64,000 nt of DNA from Eudorina sp. 2006-703-Eu-15 (lineage: Eukaryota > Chlorophyta > Chlorophyceae > Chlamydomonadales > Volvocaceae), in assembly GCA_003117195.1 (NCBI GenBank), contig BDSI01000152.1, positions 7,501 to 71,500 on the forward strand, read 5' to 3'. The translations under genes and the position numbers were made by a program. The notes under the pieces were generated by a model. The model was not told the DNA's origin. It saw only the letters and a list, made by a program, of their open reading frames with translations, and did no database searches. Positions 36,652 through 48,200 of this stretch are shown here, one piece after another; positions within the stretch are counted from its first letter, which is position 1; the number at the start of each line of letters is the position of its first letter.

Positions 36652-39123
36652 CACGCGCGGGCGGGGCGCAGGGGCGGCTCGCTTGGAAACCGGTGAAACC
36701 GCGCACAACTCTTGTGAAACTCGCATAAAACTGGACTGAAACCGCACAGGAGGCAACCCCGAATGACCCCCATGCTCCTCGCCTCCGGAGAGGGGAGGGA
36801 CCCCGAGCCAGGACTGGCTCACTGGCTCACTGGCTCACTGCAAGCGCACGCATTGCTAACCTAAGCCGCGGGTCGGTGTCATAAGACTACCTCTTTGAGT
36901 CCCTCGAACAACAGCTAGGGTGACGCCGGTGGCGAGTCTATGTCTGGCCCCACAAGTATAACGATGCAAGGAAAGGGTGATGACTAGGGACCAGGTCCCA
37001 GCGGCGCGGAGGCCGCCGCAGGCTCACGAACGCAGCAAGCCGCGACCAAAAGTCTGCAATGACCTCAACGCCAATTCGTCGCACAACAGCAAGCCCTACT
37101 GCGCCACTCGAGCCTTGCCGACTAGCGTACAGACAGCTGCCGGCCGTATTCCATGGCAGCCACAGCAGCTAAACACACGACGTCCCCAAACCGCCTGCGT
37201 CAGCCCCGGAGGCGCCTGTACCAACCACAACTGGGGCCGCGAAATGCCGACACCCGCATGCTCCGCAAGCACATCCCTCAGGGCACCCGCTACTTCACAG
37301 CTCCAGAAGTGGTGCTCTCTAGCTCCAGCAGTCATATGAGCGCCACAGGGGCACGCAGCCGGCCACCCCTCCGCGGCACGAGCGGCATGCATGCCGAAGC
37401 CCGCAAACCCATTGACCGCCAGCCGCTAGAGCGGTTCTTTATGTCGCGGCGCTGATGGGCCCCGACGGCTGCTGCTGCAAGTGTGGCACCAAGGCCGTCA
37501 GGTGCCGGCATGGCATGTGCGGCGCGTGCTACGAGTGCGAGCGCCAGCGCAAGTAGTGCGCAACTGTGTGTGTGAGCTGTCGCCGTGCGTTTTGAGGGCC
37601 CATGGGACGAGGCACGTTTGCTGACTTGGGTGCGGCATTGCTCCGACGGCGACTGTTGTTTTGAGGGCGCTCGGACGGTACGCGACCTGGCTGCTGTGCA
37701 AGCGAGCAGAGTACCGGTAAAGCCACTCGGGCCTAGGTGCCCTCGCGGCCATGCACCCACTGTATGGTGCACTGTGCCGCTTCTCACGCCTTGCCGGCGC
37801 TGGATTGGGGACTTGCCGGTGCCCACGTGTGTGCTGGCGCAGCCCATGTTCTCCACCGGCACGGGGCCGCGGCTAGCGTGCTAGGCTCACACTGAGCCGC
37901 ACTCAGCCATACAACCTGATTGGAGTAGCCCAGCGACTGACCCAGCTTGCCACAGGCACGCGGCATTTGTGCCTTGCTCTAGCGGCAGTTAGAGGCGCTA
38001 AAGCGCTGCGGGGTACGTTGGCTAGTGGTGCATGCCAGAAAGTGCTGGTGGTCTGTGGACGGCTGGGCTTGGGCTATACATGTTGTGCACCATGTTAGGT
38101 GTACGACCGTTGGGCTGTAGTGCGGTGCTGCCGGCCTGCCAGACATTCAACGTCTGGAACGATGTATTAACTCTGTAATGCCCACCTCGAGTGGCTTTCG
38201 GCATATGATTGCGGGTTACAAGAAGAGGACAGTGTAAACACCGTCATGGCACAGGGGAACCACCGCTTCGAAGAGCGCAGCCAACCGCCACCCCTGCTCG
38301 GCTGCCGACCCAACTCACAGCTGCGTAGGCGCGTCGAAACTGGGCAGAAATAAAGCCGCTCACAGCCACACCAGACACAGCATCACAAGGCGCGCGGCTC
38401 ATAAAGCACCGCTAGTCCGTGACATCCAACGCAAAGTCTGTGCGCAAAAGCGCAGTCGAAGGCACCACACGCCCACCCACAACAAGCCACACCAAGCACG
38501 AGCCTAGCAGGCCGACGCAGGCTGACGACAGCACCAAAGCGGGTCCCTTCACTCATCCAGAGTGCCGACAACTCCTCAGCAAGATAACTCCTCAGCAAGT
38601 GTCCAGTGCCGAAGCACCGCCACAAGGCATATGGCGTGGGTTGCCACGGCCTTTTATTTCAACTAAACGGGTACTGTCCCGTCAAGCATGCGCGTTACCA
38701 ACCTCCAGAGCCCTTCAGAGGCCTGTGCAAATCCCTCCATAGGCTGAGCGGCTCTGAAACAGCCAGTGTGGAATGCCAGACCACCCTAAAAGCAGCAAGA
38801 AGCCGCTTTCTAGCTCTGGCTGCCTGCGAAGCAGCTACAGGAGGACCTGCGCCCCGACGCTTCTAGCGCGCTGCGCAAGGCGATGAATTGAACGAGCGCG
38901 GAGTGGCTTAACCCCAACGTTCACAGTATCAATAAGTACGTACGATAACTAGTTATACGCTAGCAAGGTTGGAGGGGGCCCCGCAAGGATGGCCACTTCT
39001 CGGTTTCACTCCAGTTTTATGCGAGTTTCACACGAGTTGTGCACGGGTTACCCGAGTTTCACCAGTTTTGCGCGAGTTACCCGAGTTTCCAAGCGAGCCG
39101 CCCCTGCGCCCCGCCCGCGGGCG
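36652..39123. mobile_element. Degenerate mobile element with imperfect inverted terminal repeats
   Basis: The left end (36652-36744) and right end (39001-39123) are inverted copies. Both start, reading inward, with GCGGGCGGGGCGCAGGGGCG, continue GCTCGCTTGGAAAC, and end GTGAAACTCGCATAAAACTG then GA(C/G)TGAAACCG; the right copy has extra internal GAGTTACCC/GAGTTTCACC units. About 2.3 kb lies between them, lower in GC than the neighbours, with a broken reverse-transcriptase-associated fragment. Whether the inverted repeats mark one element or two facing repeats around an unrelated relic is not settled. No clear target-site duplication was seen. Confidence 0.65.
37060..37560 (-). pseudogene. Broken zf-RVT-like fragment of a retroelement
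   Basis: A minus-strand frame contains PAACPCGAHMTAG, REHHFWSCEVAGALRDVLAE and QLWLVQAPPGLTQAVWG. This Cys-Cys-His-Cys arrangement followed by W..PP....W is the zinc-binding tail seen next to non-LTR reverse transcriptases (zf-RVT). A frameshift follows the last motif, where the expected VVCLAA-type segment continues in another frame; stops flank it. No reverse-transcriptase core was found in the element, so it is a relic. Confidence 0.6.
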
Positions 39124-42100
39124 TCCCTAGGCCCCCCGTCTGCGCTGCAGCCCAGGCGCCGCCGGACCTCACCGCCGCCGCCGGGCTGCAGCGCGAGTGC
39201 CGGGCGCCTCTGTCTCCCCGCTGTCATGTACGGTGGTCCTAGCGGCCCCTCCGCAGCACAGCAGTCCGAGCCGCAACGTCCCCGCGCTGCGCCGGGTATT
39301 GGCGGGCGGCCTGGGCGGGTGGGCGGCGGGCACTGTCCCCGGGTTCGCACTGTCCCCTCCGCCCTGAGCTCCCGGCATTGACACGGGGGGACGACGGGCG
39401 GACGGGTTGGGGTTTGTCCCCCCCACCCCCCACCCCCCACCGCCGCTCGTGAGGGCGCGCGGTGGAGGGGGGGGCGGCGGGAGCCGGGGAGGACGACCAG
39501 CTGGGGGTGATGGTGATGGTGGGGGTGGGGGTGGGGGTGGTGATGGTGGTGGTGGTGGGGGGTGATGGTGGGGGTGGGGGTGATGGTGGGGGTGGAGGTG
39601 ATGATGGTGGTGGAGGCGCATCTCTGTGCCGCCGAAGCTTCACTGCTGATGTGGAGACTGCGGCTGCGACTGTGGCTGTGACAGGGTTGACAAGGCGAGA
39701 GAGAGGTGGGATGTGAAGGGGGGACGCGCATGTCAGCGTGCGAGTTGACCTCCTCCGCTCCTGTGTTGATCCACCCGGATGGGAGTAACGACCGGTCTCA
39801 CGGCACGTAGCCCGCCCCGGGCGACGTCTGTAACTTTACCTGGCTGCTGACTTTTGACATGTACGACGTACGTACGCACGCACACCATACGACATGTGCT
39901 CCTGTTGCGTGCTACCTCTGGCGCTGTGGGTTTTATTTTCTGGCGCGATGGCGGAGGGCCCCGCCCCAAATCGGAGCGGTTTGGTGAACTCCCCACCCCA
40001 TTCCATCGAAGGCCTGAGGGTCGTCGGCTATCCCTGCTCGCCCGCAACGCGCCGCCTCCTCCACCCCCCATGGGGCCCCCTTGTCTTTCGTTAGAGCCTC
40101 CGAGGTTGGCGCTGGGTGCGTCGGCTGATGTTAAATCCCTGCGGGAAACACAATTTGGATGCACCACCTCGGAGCTGTCATTGTGTTTGATAAACGAACG
40201 CGACCGAATAAAGGCATGTCAGATGCCGCGGGGACTCCCCCACCCCACCCACCCCAAGGGGAGGGGGCGAAAGCGGTCGCGCGGCGGGCGTCCCCCGCAC
40301 TGTGGTTTAGTGCGACACGCCGGGCTGCCCGGCTGCGCGTGTCCGCGGCGCCGTTACGGGCCCCCCTATTCCCCCGGGGAGAAGGGAAAGGGGGGGGTAA
40401 ACTGTGAGTGTGGGTGAGGAGGGTCCAGGTGCGGCCGTCGCCGGGTGCGCTTCAACGGATCCTGTCACTGCAAGTGCCTCCATGCCACCATCGTACGGTA
40501 CGGTACGGTAGTGGGCGCCGCTGCTCCGATGGAGGCCCCGGGGGAGGGGGCCGCGGGTCGCCGCTCGCCGGGCCCCGAAGTGCAGAGAGCAAGGGACAGG
40601 GTCGGCTGCTGCTGCGCCTGCGGCGGTGGGCCGGGGACTACCTGTCATGGGGCTGGGTGCGGTGTGTTTTGTTATGTGCGCTTTGCGTGTTCGCTCGGTG
40701 TGTTTAACAAAAAGCCCATCCCTAACCTCGCTCGGTGTGTGTATGGGCGTGTAGGTGTGTATGGGTGTGAGGTTGCGGAAGAACTGTGAGCCGCGTACGT
40801 AACGGCATGTCGGTGCATGTACCATATCCCAATAGTGTACCGGTTATGCATGTGTATGGGCCTTTTCCGGGTTGTGTCTGTGTGTAACTTCGTCCCGCGG
40901 TCGCTTATCGCGGCAATTCCCGCCGAGCGTGTCTTCGTAACCTTCTTTGTGCATCTGCGCACGAACAGCTCAAAGACTGCGGCACCGGAGTCGCTCTCTT
41001 GCATGTGCGGTACTACACGCGATGCCTCACTGGGGGGCAGCCCGGGGGGCAGCCGGCAGGTCCTGCCCTGCATTCGACTCGAGCTGTTGAGCTTTCACCG
41101 ATCGTCATTGAACTGCACAAGTGTATGTGTAGGTGGGAGCCTGCCCACCCACGTGCCACGTCTGGCCAACCCCCACCCCCACCCCCCAGTGGGCCGTTGC
41201 GCTCCATGGCGCCGTAGCGGACCTTCTCCGTTGCGTCCACGTCCGGACACATCCGTACACACGGTCGTACCCACACCAAGCTCACGAACCAGGGATCACC
41301 CTGAGGTTGAAAGCAGCTCACCCGCCCCTCATCACCCTCATCACCCACCCCCCGAGGGCAGCCCCCCGGTCCCCTCCCGGCGGGGTGCCTCCCGCCGAGG
41401 CCCTCCTGCCCGAGGCCCCATCCCCGCCATGAGCCCGCTACGAGGCGGGGGATCCGGTAACGGTGCCACCACAGGCACCGCTTGGAACGACCCCCCCTTT
41501 CGCAACATCATCATCATCATCAGCAGCAGCTTCCGCGCTGGCCACTCCCTCCCTGGTGCTGCACGACCGCCGAGTGTCCTGTGACCGGCTCCCCCCGCCC
41601 CGCCTAGAGGCCTTGGGCCACCTCGCCTAGGTTTGCCGGCGGTCACCTTGGCGCACTGCAGCCGTCTCGCCGAGCCCCACCCACCCACCCGGCAGGGGGG
41701 TGCGTGAGTGGGCGGGTGGGGTGAGATGTGCGCTGAACGGTCCCCGCACTCTCTTGACCGGCCCCCCCTGGCGCCATCACGTGGTCATGTCTGTCTCCCG
41801 GTAGGGGGGGGATCCCGTACCATCGTCCGTGGAGGCCACAACCACACTCACTGACACATGGAGACCTGCGCACCCACCCACCCAACCACCCACTCACCCA
41901 CCTAACCACCTATCTTACCACTCACCCAACCACCTGACCATCCATCTAACCGCACGATTGATAGATGGAGTCGTCATCAGAGCGGTCCAAGGAACCGGAC
42001 CTCTGCGGCACGGCTGCACGCACGACGTACAACGCCCTCCCTGCCCCAGGCCCCCGCTGCGCCAGTGACAGAGCCAACGTTGCGCTGCTGCTGTTTCTGA

Positions 42101-42236
42101 TGCTGCTTCGGTGATTGCCCGCCTCCGCCTCCCCATTCCCCCCGGCCCGCACTGCCCACAAGCGGACTGCGCACCACCGAGCTGCACCCCCCACCCACCC
42201 ACCCAACCGCGGACACTCCTTGCACCTGGGGCCCCC
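39124..42236. other. Intergenic region downstream of tomosyn, no supported gene
   Basis: Contains GGTGAT/GGTGGG arrays, a short CGGTA repeat near 40495 and a degenerate CCCAACCACC tract near 41874-41950. Open frames are Pro/Arg/Gly-rich, overlap on both strands and have no convincing splice structure. Part must be the tomosyn 3' UTR. Confidence 0.5.
39507..39615 (+). repeat. GGTGAT/GGGGGT minisatellite
   Basis: Mixed GGTGAT, GGTGGT and GGGGGT units. Apparent poly-His/Pro frames on the minus strand are artefacts. Confidence 0.85.
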
Positions 42237-45200
42237 CTACAGCTGCCACCACTTCTTGTTGCGCTCCCTCTCCGCCAGCTGCCTGGCCATCTCCGCGAAC
42301 CCCGCCGCGCTGTTCTCCAGGTCGGCCGCCTTCTCGTCCAGCCGCTTCAGCTTCTCGCCGCGCTCCTCTAGCTTGCTGCGGTTCTCCTCCATCACCGCCC
42401 GCACCTCGTTGGACCTGAGGGCGCGGGAGCGGAGGGGGGGAAGGGGGGAGGGGAGGGGAGGGGGAGGGGAGGGGGTGCGGCAGTGAGATCACCTAAGGTA
42501 CCTGATGCGGTGCTTGGGGGCCGCGAGTCATGGGGCATGACGCATGAGGCCTAGAGACGCGTGCCTGACTACGCACGACACGCGGCTTTCTGCACCCTCC
42601 CCGCCCGCTCCTGCCCCAACCGTCAGTGCCACATCAGGCAGTACAGATTCCCTCCCTAGGGTGGATGGGCCCCCGATGTGTACTACGTGGGTCCCGCGCG
42701 GGACCGGTCGACTGGCATCAGTTGATTGCTCCCCACCACCACCACCACCACCACCACCACCACGTGGGTAGCTCCCCCCCTGGAGGCCGGACCTGGAACC
42801 CGCCGGGCGCCCCCCCCCGGACGCCAATGTCCAGGTGACCGGGGACCCCTTACCGGGCGGTAGCTGTCGAAGGCCTGCCGTACGCGCGCTTGATCTCGTC
42901 CGCCGTACGTGCCCGAGGCTGGCCACCGGGACCCGCGGGTCGCACGGCCCTGGCCGCCGCGCCACCAGCCGAGGTGTGCGGCGGCCGCGCGCCGCCTGTC
43001 GGCCGAAGCCCCCGGGACAAAGGGGAGACACACGCACCCATACCAGGGGTTCCAGGTGGGTTGTCTTGCTCAACACACACACGCTCACACAGGAATGGGG
43101 TTCCAAAGCCAAATGCCGTGCTCTGTACGAGACCGGCGAGGGGGGAGGGTTCAGAGGAGCGGTATGGGTGTACATACTCAAGCGGTGGGGTGGGAGGCGG
43201 GGTTCAGCGGGTGAGGGGTGGGGGTCACATCCCGTTGATCGCCATCTGCTACAGGCGCCACATCAGCAAACAGACACACACATACATACACACACATGGG
43301 TGGGCTTCTTGTTAAGCACATACACACACACACACCGCCCTCCGTTACCGTTGGTTCCCGACGCTAACGCTGACCCTGCCCGCTGATCCCGTGTTGCCCA
43401 ACCTGTTTTGTTTACTCATGTCTGACCTTGCCCGACTGTCGTTCTTCGTATGCCGTACGGCTGCTGCCGCCCTACTTGTGCATCCACGCCGCCACGTTCC
43501 CTCCCCTTTGCCGCCTTGGCATGCACGCTTCATCGCTTGCGCGCATCATTACGTTATTCTGCATCGTCCTGGGTCGTCTACGGCGGTGCTGACTACACGG
43601 CGTTTGCTTGCAGGTGGGTACATTGCGATAACACCGCGAGGATCGCACGCACGCACAGCATTGTGGTGTGAGTCTGTGTGGCCGAGACAGCCGCGTGACT
43701 CGTCCGTGGACTCGTCCGTGGTCTGAACAGTCAGGTCCGTTCCCTCCCAACCCGCGACGTGTTTCGAGCAATCCGCCACCCCGTCAGGTAACCAGCTGCC
43801 AGGCAGGTAGACCGGCAGGCAGGCAGGCAGGGGGGCAGGGGGGCAGGTGCTCACCGAAGAGGTCACTGCGGAGGGCTGCTTCATCGGCCCCCGCGCTGCG
43901 ACTCGCCGCCGCCGCCGCCGCTGTGTGGCCGCGGCCGCGACTCCCTCCCGCCGCTGCTCCCGCTCCCCCTCCCGCGCTGGACTGCCCGTACTGTCCGTAC
44001 TGGGGCTGGGACGGCCCGGCACCGGTCCCACGCGGCGGCGCCGCGCCTCCGTGGGACCGGGCGGGGGCCCCCCCCGGGGCGTTCTCGCGCTCCCCCTCGT
44101 CCTCATCATCCCTGCGGGGGGTTGGGAGATGGGGAGCAGGCGGGGGGCCGCAGCGGCAGGGGTACAGGAAATCGGTATACATATTCGAACTGCGCTGCTA
44201 CCGGAGCAAAAAGGGGGCAGGGGCACGGGAGGTCAAGCGAGGGCGTCCGAACGCCACAGTCGCACACGAGCTCTGCCGCTGTCGTCGTTGCGGCAGATGG
44301 GCCCCTTCCCTCCCTCCCTCCCCCGCTCCCTCCCTCGGATCAGAGCGGTCATGTGACCGGTGCCGGGTCCTCCCCTCCACCAGGGGCCCCCTCACGTGAT
44401 GGTTAGGATGCTGACGTCATCATCGTCGTCGTAGTCGAGGTCCGCGCCGTCGTCGTTGCCGGCGCCGCTGCGCCCCCCGGCCGCCCCCCGTCGGTGCTCC
44501 TGCTGCTGCTGTCGCCTGCGCCGCAGCTTGGCCAGCGTCTCGCCATCCTCGGGCACGGTGCGCGAGAAGACGACGCTGAGGTCGGGCAGGGAGGCGTACC
44601 ACTCGGCGCTGTGGCCCCCGCGACCTGGGGGGTTGGGTTGGGCGCATGGGGAGGGTTGGGCGCATGGGGGGCCCGGGAGAAATAGGAAATTGGTAGACAA
44701 TTTCAAACTGGGGGGGGGGCGCATGGGGGGCCGTAGTGGGCGGCAGCTGGGGTACCTGGTAACCACACGCTTCCCTCACTCCCTCACCCCCACCCGGGGT
44801 CGGTCCGCTGTGGGTCGGCCTCCAGCACCCGGGAGCCCTCCCTGGAGAGCCCTCCCTGGAGAGCCCTCCCTGGAGAGCCCTCCCTGGAGAGCCCTGGAGG
44901 CCTTCCCGGGACCCCTCTCGCGCTGGCAGCAGACCCCCTCCCCCTACCCCCCCCCGACATACGTCCCCACCCGTGCACGGTACCTCTCCCCCCACACACC
45001 CCGCCAAGTCCCTGTACTCTCCTCGCCGATCCCCACCCAACCCACCCACAATGCCCTGGCCCCGCCCAATGCCGCCCAAAAGGCCGCCACCGCCAAAGAG
45101 CACCGCCCCCCCCCCTCTGGCCCCCCGCCGTCCTCCTCCCTCTCACCTGCTCCCTCCCGGACACCCTCCTCGCCCGCGCCCGCGCCCGGCCCCCCCGCCG

Positions 45201-48200
45201 CCGTCCCCTCCACCAGTGTGGCCACCCCCCTCTCCACGTTGGTGGCCAGGCGCTTGACCCCCTTGGTGGTCTCCTCCACTGCCCTTGTGAGGCCCTGCTG
45301 CACCCGGTTGAACACCCGGGTCAGAGTCACGTTGGCCTCCTTGGCCACCCCCGCCACGCGCTCGGCGGCCACACGCGGGGCCACCGCCGCCACGGGGCCC
45401 TTCTCCACGCGGCGGCCCTCCGTTCGAACGATGGGCGAGTCGATGCCTGGTGAAGGGGTGGGTGAGTGGGTGGGTGGGTGCGAGGATGGGTGGGTGGATG
45501 CGGGGATGGGTGGGTGGGTGGGTGGGTGGGTGCGAGGATGGGTGGGTGCGGGGATGGGTGGGTGCGGGATGGGTGGGTGCGGGGATGGATGGGTGCGGGG
45601 ATGGGTGGGTGCGGGGATGGGTGGGTGCGGGGATGGGTGGGTGCGGGGATGGGTGGGTGCGGGGATGGGTGGGTGGGTGCGGGGATGGGTGGGTGCGGGG
45701 ATGGGTGGGTGCGGGGATGGGTGGGTGCGGGGATGGATGGGTGCGGGATGGGTGGGTGCGGGGATGGATGGGTGCGGGGATGGATGGGTGCGGGGATGGA
45801 TGGGTGCGGGGATGGGTGGGTGCGGGGATGGGTGGGTGCGGGGATGGGTGGGTGCGGGGATGGGTGGGTGCGGGATGGGTGGGTGCGGGGATGGGTGGGT
45901 GCGGGGATGGGTGGGTGCGGGATGGGTGGGTGCGGGGATGGGTGGGTGGGTGGGTGGGTGCGGGGATGGGTGGGTGCGGGGATGGGTGGGTGCGGGATGG
46001 GTGGGTGCGGGGATGGGTGGGTGCGGGGATGGGTGGGTGCGGGGATGGGGAGGGCTACGGGCGGGCGGCTCATACGATGCGATGGAGTGAAGGAAAAAAA
46101 AGGGCGCGAGGGTGGGGTGGGGTTATAAGGACAAACCCGGAAACGAACCGGTGCACACCCAGAAGCACTCCGAATACATCACGTGGCGAGGTACGAGGCA
46201 TGACAGTGGGGAATGAGCGGGTGCAGGTACGCGCGGCGGTGCGGCCGCCAAGTGCAACAGTAAGCCATGCGCGCCGCGGACCCGACCCATCCCGGAGTAT
46301 CCGATACGTTACCGACCTGTAACAAACGACGCCGTGGCGGTGCACAAGGGGGAAGCCGAGGGGGGGGGTGAGCGAGCGCGGCGTCGGAGAAGCGAGCGAA
46401 AGAAAACAAAACAGTACTCAGGATGGGTGGGCCGCAGCGCGGCGTGAAAGAGGAGGGGTTGAGGGAGGGCCGCGACAGACCCCCTCTCCGGTCTGTCGCG
46501 GCCTTGACCAGCCTCGCGGTCCCAACCCCCCTCGCACCCCTGTCTACCAACTCCTTGTTACAACCCTCCCCCCCATCGCACTCATCGCACTCATCATCGC
46601 GCGCACTTGAACCGGACCGCCGGTGCTCTCCTCCCCCTCCCCCAAGGGCGGGGAGGTAGGGGCCCTCACCCTCGATGGCGGCCTCCGACGCGGATGTGCT
46701 GCTGACCAGCCCCGCCCCGTGTGGCCCCCCATGAGCCAAGGCGTCCAGGGAGGGCTCCCCGGGGCCCTGTCCGGAGCCCAGGCGAGGGAGGGCGCCCTGC
46801 TGGCTGGGGCTGCGGCGCAGCAGGCGGCCCATGGCGGCGTGGTGCTCGTCCTCGTAGGCGGCGGAGGCGGCCAGGGAGGCGGAGGCGGCGGCCGGGTCGA
46901 AGAGGGAGGTGGGCCCCGCGGGGCGGGGGAGGCCTGGCGGGTGCGGACGGGTGGGGGGGGAGGGGGCCGTCAGCGCAGGCATGCGGTCCGATTTGATTTA
47001 ATTCAGTGTGCGTCGGGTCGGGAAGGCCAGCAGGGTGTGTGGGTTACATTGTTTAGCGAGGAACCCATCCGACCCCAACCAGAGGGGCGGGGGGGTGTAT
47101 CCGTGTGCGGTGGGGATGGGGTTCAGGGGGCCCTGGGAGGGAAGCTAAGGTGGCCGCAGGAGGAATTCGGTGTCGCCACAACAAGACAACGGGCCCTGGC
47201 CCGCAGTTCATCCACTCCCCACCGCACCCCGCCGCACCCCACCCCACCCCACCGCACCCCACCGCACCCCACCCCACCTGCCGCCAGCCCCAGCGTGAAC
47301 ACCTCGTTGGTGGGCCCCAGCAGCAGCAGGTGCCCCAGGCGGCTGGTGGCGGCCAGGCGGCCCAGCCGGCGCTCGTGGCGCGCGGGCACATCCCAGTAGA
47401 GGGACAGGGAGGCGGACAGCGGGGTCTCCAGGACCAACTCCAGGGAGGGGAGGGAGTACACCTGCAGCAGCAGCAGCGGGAGGGTTCCGGAGCAGGAGCG
47501 GGAGGGTTCCGGAGCAGGGGCGGGAGGGTTCCGGAACAGCAGCACAGGGCATCCCGGGGGGGCCGTTGGAAGCTGTTCAAAGGAAGACGAGAGGGAGGTG
47601 CACATGACCACCGCAGGTGCGCCCCTCTCAAAGCCCCTGCCCACCCCACCCGCCGCCCCTCTCACGCCCCTGGGCCCCCGAGCTGTTGACTAACCGACCG
47701 ATCGGCGACCGACCGCACCGCGCCGGGGGGAGGGGAGCTTCCCTGGAATCCTCCAGGTTGCGTGGCGGTCCTGCCCTCCATCCTCAGGCGCCAACAGGTC
47801 GCCAGCGCCCGAATCAACCGCATCAACCGCATCAACAACCCTCCGTTAAGGTAAGCTCTACATGGATCTCCCGCATTCCCCCACAGCGACCCGCATGCCC
47901 CGTGGTCCCGCCAAGCTGCTCAGGTTAGCTCAGGTTGGGTGCGCCTCCACCCGTCCTGCACCCCCCCCCGGACCCGGGTCCTAGCCGCCCCCACCTCCTC
48001 CCCTCCCCCCACCCCACCCCCCGGTCAGTCCCTCCGCCCCCAGGGCCCCAACCCCAGGCCCCTCCCCGCCCCAGTCACCTACCTGCACGCACAGGCCGTG
48101 CTCCGCCATCGCCAGCGCCAGTACCCCCGGCGCCCCCCCCGCCGCCTGGAGGGGCCGCGCGTACACGAGCTGCTGGTGGGCCGCGGGGCTCCTCTTGGCC

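Noticed and set aside
34425..36706. Very long open frames of [16 protein letters not shown] and VGVG repeats on both strands
   Set aside because: They are forced by the (AGTGGG)n satellite, whose unit lacks stops in every frame; no start, splice or family support.
44456..46322. Long plus-strand frames with [14 protein letters not shown] repeats
   Set aside because: They lie over the minisatellite and antisense to phase-checked tomosyn exons.
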